Shown: piece by piece, positions 61,948-64,000 of the stretch
Position numbering within the stretch: the stretch's first letter is position 1
Layout: every line of letters starts with the position of its first letter
NCBI GenBank assembly: GCA_900473205.1
Contig: UCLB01000001.1
Coordinates: 268,392-332,391 of the forward strand
Source: Hyphomicrobiales bacterium
GTDB lineage: Bacteria; Pseudomonadota; Alphaproteobacteria; Rhizobiales; Rhizobiaceae
Reading direction: 5' to 3'
DNA length: 64,000 nucleotides
Position numbers and translations under genes: made by a program
The notes under the pieces: model-generated
The model's input: only the letters and a program-made list of their open reading frames with translations
The model's database searches: none
Told to the model about the DNA's origin: nothing

Positions 61948-63567
61948 ATGGGGAAAAGCGGATCAGGTCTTGAACACATTAACTTGAAAGCGGTCATCGG
62001 CGCAGCGCTATTCTCTGTTACCGCTTTCCTCGCCTTCACGCTGCCTGACCACCCCGACGCACTCGGCGCAAGCAATTTTGCCCGGCTACCATTGGAATGG
62101 CCACTCATTGCCTTCTTGGCGCTGGTCACACAGGGATGGCTGAGACGCGTCACCATCTTTGTTTGCGGCTTCATCGTCGTTCTCGTTCTGTTTCTGAAGA
62201 CCGCCGATATCGGCGTGCAAAGCGCATTTCAGCGGCAGTTCAATCCTTATCTCGACCTGAAAATGCTGATGGATGGCTGGAACCTGATATCCGGCACTAT
62301 CGGCACCCCGGCAGCCGTTGCCGCGCTGGTCGGTGGCATCCTCATCGTTCTTCTAGTGGCAACGGTATTCCTCAAGTCACTGAAGTGGATGGCGCAGTCA
62401 AAGGGACGCCTGAGGCACCTGCTGCTGGGAGCCTTTGCGGCCATCTTGGTCGCTGGTGTTGGGCTGCTCTTGCTCGGGGCGCAAAGGATCACCTTAGCGA
62501 CGCCCACTTATCTTTCCGCACGGCTCAATCTCATCGTGCGTTCCGTCGCGGACATGCAGGTTTTCGAACGGGAGCTCGCGACAGGTATCGGCCCGCGCGA
62601 CGGAAAGAACCTCTTCCAGGCGGTGAAGGGCAAGGATGTCATTCTCATCTTCGTGGAATCCTACGGAAGGTCCGCTGTCGAAGATCCTCAATACGCCAGC
62701 GTCACGTCACCAAGATTCTTCGCAATGGATAAACAGATCGCAGCGGCGGGCCTCCATTCCGCAAGCGGCTGGATTACCTCTCCCACGGTTGGTGGGCTAA
62801 GCTGGCTGGCCCACGGCACCTTGTTGTCAGGACTTTGGATCGATAGTCAGGCCCGCTACGATCGGCTGATGATCAGCCGCCAACCGAGCCTGAACCGGTT
62901 GTTCTCACAGGCGGGCTGGCACAGCGTGGCTGTCATGCCCGCCATCACCATGGACTGGCCGGAGGCTGACTATTTCGGCTATGATCAGGTTCTTTCGGCG
63001 TCAGGCTTGGAATATAAGGGCAAGCCCTTCAATTGGGTCACGATGCCAGATCAATACACCCTGTCGGCCTTTGATCGCCTTGCTATAAAGCCTGCTCATG
63101 CGCGCGGCCAAAATGTTATGGCGGAAATAGCCCTCATTTCCAGCCATGCGCCCTGGACGCCGGTCCCTAAACTCATCGACTGGAACGCGGTAAGCGATGG
63201 ATCGGCTTTCGATCAACAGGCTACCAACGGGGATGCCCCCGCGGTCGTGTGGGCCAATCCCGACCGCGTCCGCTCTCAGTATATCCAGACCATCGATTAT
63301 TCTCTGGCAACACTGGGCGATTTCATCGGCCGGCAGGGACGTGGCGCCACCTACATCATTCTTGGCGATCACCAGCCCGCGTCCATCATAACGGGGCCGG
63401 GCGCATCAAGAGCGGTACCGGCGCATATCATCACGGATGATCCGCAGCTTATGTCTCGTTTTTTGAAAGATGGTTTCACCAGCGGCATGAGCCCGACAGG
63501 TCAAACGCGAGAGCTGCGGATGGACGCGTTTCGTAGCCTGCTCATTCGAACCTTTGATGGAAATTAG
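61948..63567 (+). CDS. LTA-synthase/sulfatase-like membrane phosphoglycosyl enzyme
   Basis: Protein of 539 residues from the ATG at 61948. Four or five N-terminal helices (for example VTIFVCGFIVVLVLFLKTAD) anchor a periplasmic alkaline-phosphatase-superfamily domain: DVILIFVESYGRSAVED (metal Glu), SPTVGGLSWLAHGTLLSGLW with the nucleophile Ser/Thr region, ALISSHAPWTP and TYIILGDHQPA (metal Asp-His). Relatives transfer phosphoglycerol or phosphoethanolamine to glycans and lipids. It ends the cluster and could decorate an envelope glycolipid with, or release, a phospho group. Its actual substrate is unknown. Confidence 0.82.
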   Translation: MGKSGSGLEHINLKAVIGAALFSVTAFLAFTLPDHPDALGASNFARLPLEWPLIAFLALVTQGWLRRVTIFVCGFIVVLVLFLKTADIGVQSAFQRQFNPYLDLKMLMDGWNLISGTIGTPAAVAALVGGILIVLLVATVFLKSLKWMAQSKGRLRHLLLGAFAAILVAGVGLLLLGAQRITLATPTYLSARLNLIVRSVADMQVFERELATGIGPRDGKNLFQAVKGKDVILIFVESYGRSAVEDPQYASVTSPRFFAMDKQIAAAGLHSASGWITSPTVGGLSWLAHGTLLSGLWIDSQARYDRLMISRQPSLNRLFSQAGWHSVAVMPAITMDWPEADYFGYDQVLSASGLEYKGKPFNWVTMPDQYTLSAFDRLAIKPAHARGQNVMAEIALISSHAPWTPVPKLIDWNAVSDGSAFDQQATNGDAPAVVWANPDRVRSQYIQTIDYSLATLGDFIGRQGRGATYIILGDHQPASIITGPGASRAVPAHIITDDPQLMSRFLKDGFTSGMSPTGQTRELRMDAFRSLLIRTFDGN

Positions 63568-63678
63568 GTTTAATCGAACCCCACAGATATGATGGCGGGT
63601 TGTAAATGCCCTGATGACCTTCAAGTCGGAACCAAATCCGGCTCGACATTTCGGGATCATCTCAGTTCGGCAGGCGAG

Positions 63679-63706
63679 GAGGATTGAATCGCCGGATTCA
63701 ATCCTC
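63679..63706. terminator. Hairpin between convergent LTA-synthase-like and amidohydrolase genes
   Basis: A perfect 12-bp stem (gaggattgaatc, loop gccg, gattcaatcctc) lies 110 bases past one stop and 22 bases past the other. It fits a shared bidirectional terminator, followed by four A on the plus strand and no T tract. Confidence 0.65.
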
Positions 63707-63727
63707 AAAAGCATCAACGGGGCGCGA

Positions 63728-64000
63728 TTAGCGGAGGACCGTGTTATCCTTGGCCACCAGTTTGCCGTTTTTGAAAACGCTGCGGCGTTTGGGGAAAGCG
63801 ACGACGGCTTCGGGAATACACGTGGCCGCCAAAGTAACGAAGTCAGCCTTTGCACCGACAGAAAGACCCCAATCCGACAATCGCAAAGCAGTTGCGCCTT
63901 CAGCCGTGACGATGTCAAATGCCATCTCTAGTTCATCATCGGTATAGAAACCGGAGCGATAGCCGATAATCTCGGCCCGATGCAGCATATCGCCGTCGCC
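63728..64000 (-). CDS. Amidohydrolase, cytosine-deaminase type (5' end outside window)
   Basis: The C-terminal 91 codons of a metal-dependent amidohydrolase; the frame runs off the right edge with GDGDMLHRAEIIGYRSGFYTD. EMAFDIVTAEGATALRLSDW then GLSVGAKADFVTLAAT and VVAFPKRRSVFKNGKLVA are the usual end of cytosine-deaminase-like and related amidohydrolases, where the beta-sandwich reforms after the barrel. The active site is outside the window. A pyrimidine/pterin deaminase role in the neighbouring cluster would be attractive but cannot be judged from this piece. Confidence 0.8.
   Translation of the reverse strand, partial: GDGDMLHRAEIIGYRSGFYTDDELEMAFDIVTAEGATALRLSDWGLSVGAKADFVTLAATCIPEAVVAFPKRRSVFKNGKLVAKDNTVLR

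Noticed and set aside
1..64000. tRNA, rRNA, CRISPR, insertion sequences or prophage
   Set aside because: No tandem spaced repeats, transposase or integrase sequence, or RNA-gene-like structure was seen on either strand by reading; a small RNA could still be missed.

Overview
The window looks like chromosome or chromid DNA of a Rhizobiaceae bacterium (Agrobacterium/Rhizobium type). The evidence is high-GC coding sequence, dense sugar ABC-transport operons, an RhtX-type siderophore importer, a FecIR system behind a TGA-N9-TCA box (the RirA-type iron motif of rhizobia) and an Omp25-like porin. This assignment comes from gene content only. I saw no rRNA, tRNA, CRISPR array, transposase or integrase.

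Positions 1-15.7 kb hold carbohydrate uptake and catabolism. They contain a ROK regulator cut by the left edge, a leftward GH42 beta-galactosidase with a CUT1 ABC transporter, and a divergent AraC regulator. The AraC gene leads a rightward CUT2 (Rbs-type) transporter, two short-chain dehydrogenases and an FGGY pentulose kinase, which together fit pentitol or pentulose catabolism. Positions 15.8-21.2 kb are an iron cell-surface-signalling cassette: ECF sigma, FecR, a TonB receptor with an STN domain, and an RhtX/FptX-like permease. Positions 21.3-27.3 kb hold small or poorly known genes, including a predicted exported SUKH plus ankyrin protein and a frameshifted membrane-anchored protein. Positions 27.5-33.6 kb are a GntR regulator, a Cys/Met-type PLP enzyme and a second CUT1 transporter. 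A small hypothetical gene, an Omp25-like porin and a TIM-barrel sugar isomerase/epimerase follow.

Positions 36.4-52.2 kb are a compact leftward operon recognisable as an alginate-type exopolysaccharide locus: algD, alg8, alg44, algA, algG, algI, algJ, a small Sel1-like gene, algX, algF, a double-length algK and algL. It departs from the Pseudomonas system in several ways. No algE outer-membrane porin is present. The AlgG homologue lacks the DPHD motif. The AlgA homologue has lost the cupin metal ligands of its phosphomannose isomerase half. The Alg44 PilZ region lacks both cyclic-di-GMP motifs. The acetylation set (AlgI, J, X, F) is intact. The predicted product is an O-acetylated mannuronate-rich or otherwise altered polymer, made without the usual second-messenger switch. 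A LuxR-type regulator with a degenerate receiver lies just upstream.

Positions 53.6-63.6 kb are an unusual mixed cluster. It has a cytochrome b561, a stand-alone RibD-type reductase, a methyltransferase, a GT4 glycosyltransferase, a 6-pyruvoyltetrahydropterin-synthase-like protein with a dismantled active site, an alcohol-dehydrogenase-like MDR protein and a long GTP cyclohydrolase II. With them are a CDP-alcohol phosphatidyltransferase, an FkbM methyltransferase, a frameshifted lysylphosphatidylglycerol-synthase-like membrane protein and an LTA-synthase/sulfatase-like protein. The first two riboflavin-type steps are present but the rest of the riboflavin pathway is not. This suggests a GTP-derived pyrimidine or pteridine metabolite that is glycosylated, methylated and perhaps attached to the envelope. 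I regard this cluster and the altered alginate locus as the best candidates for undescribed biology here. An amidohydrolase gene is cut by the right edge.
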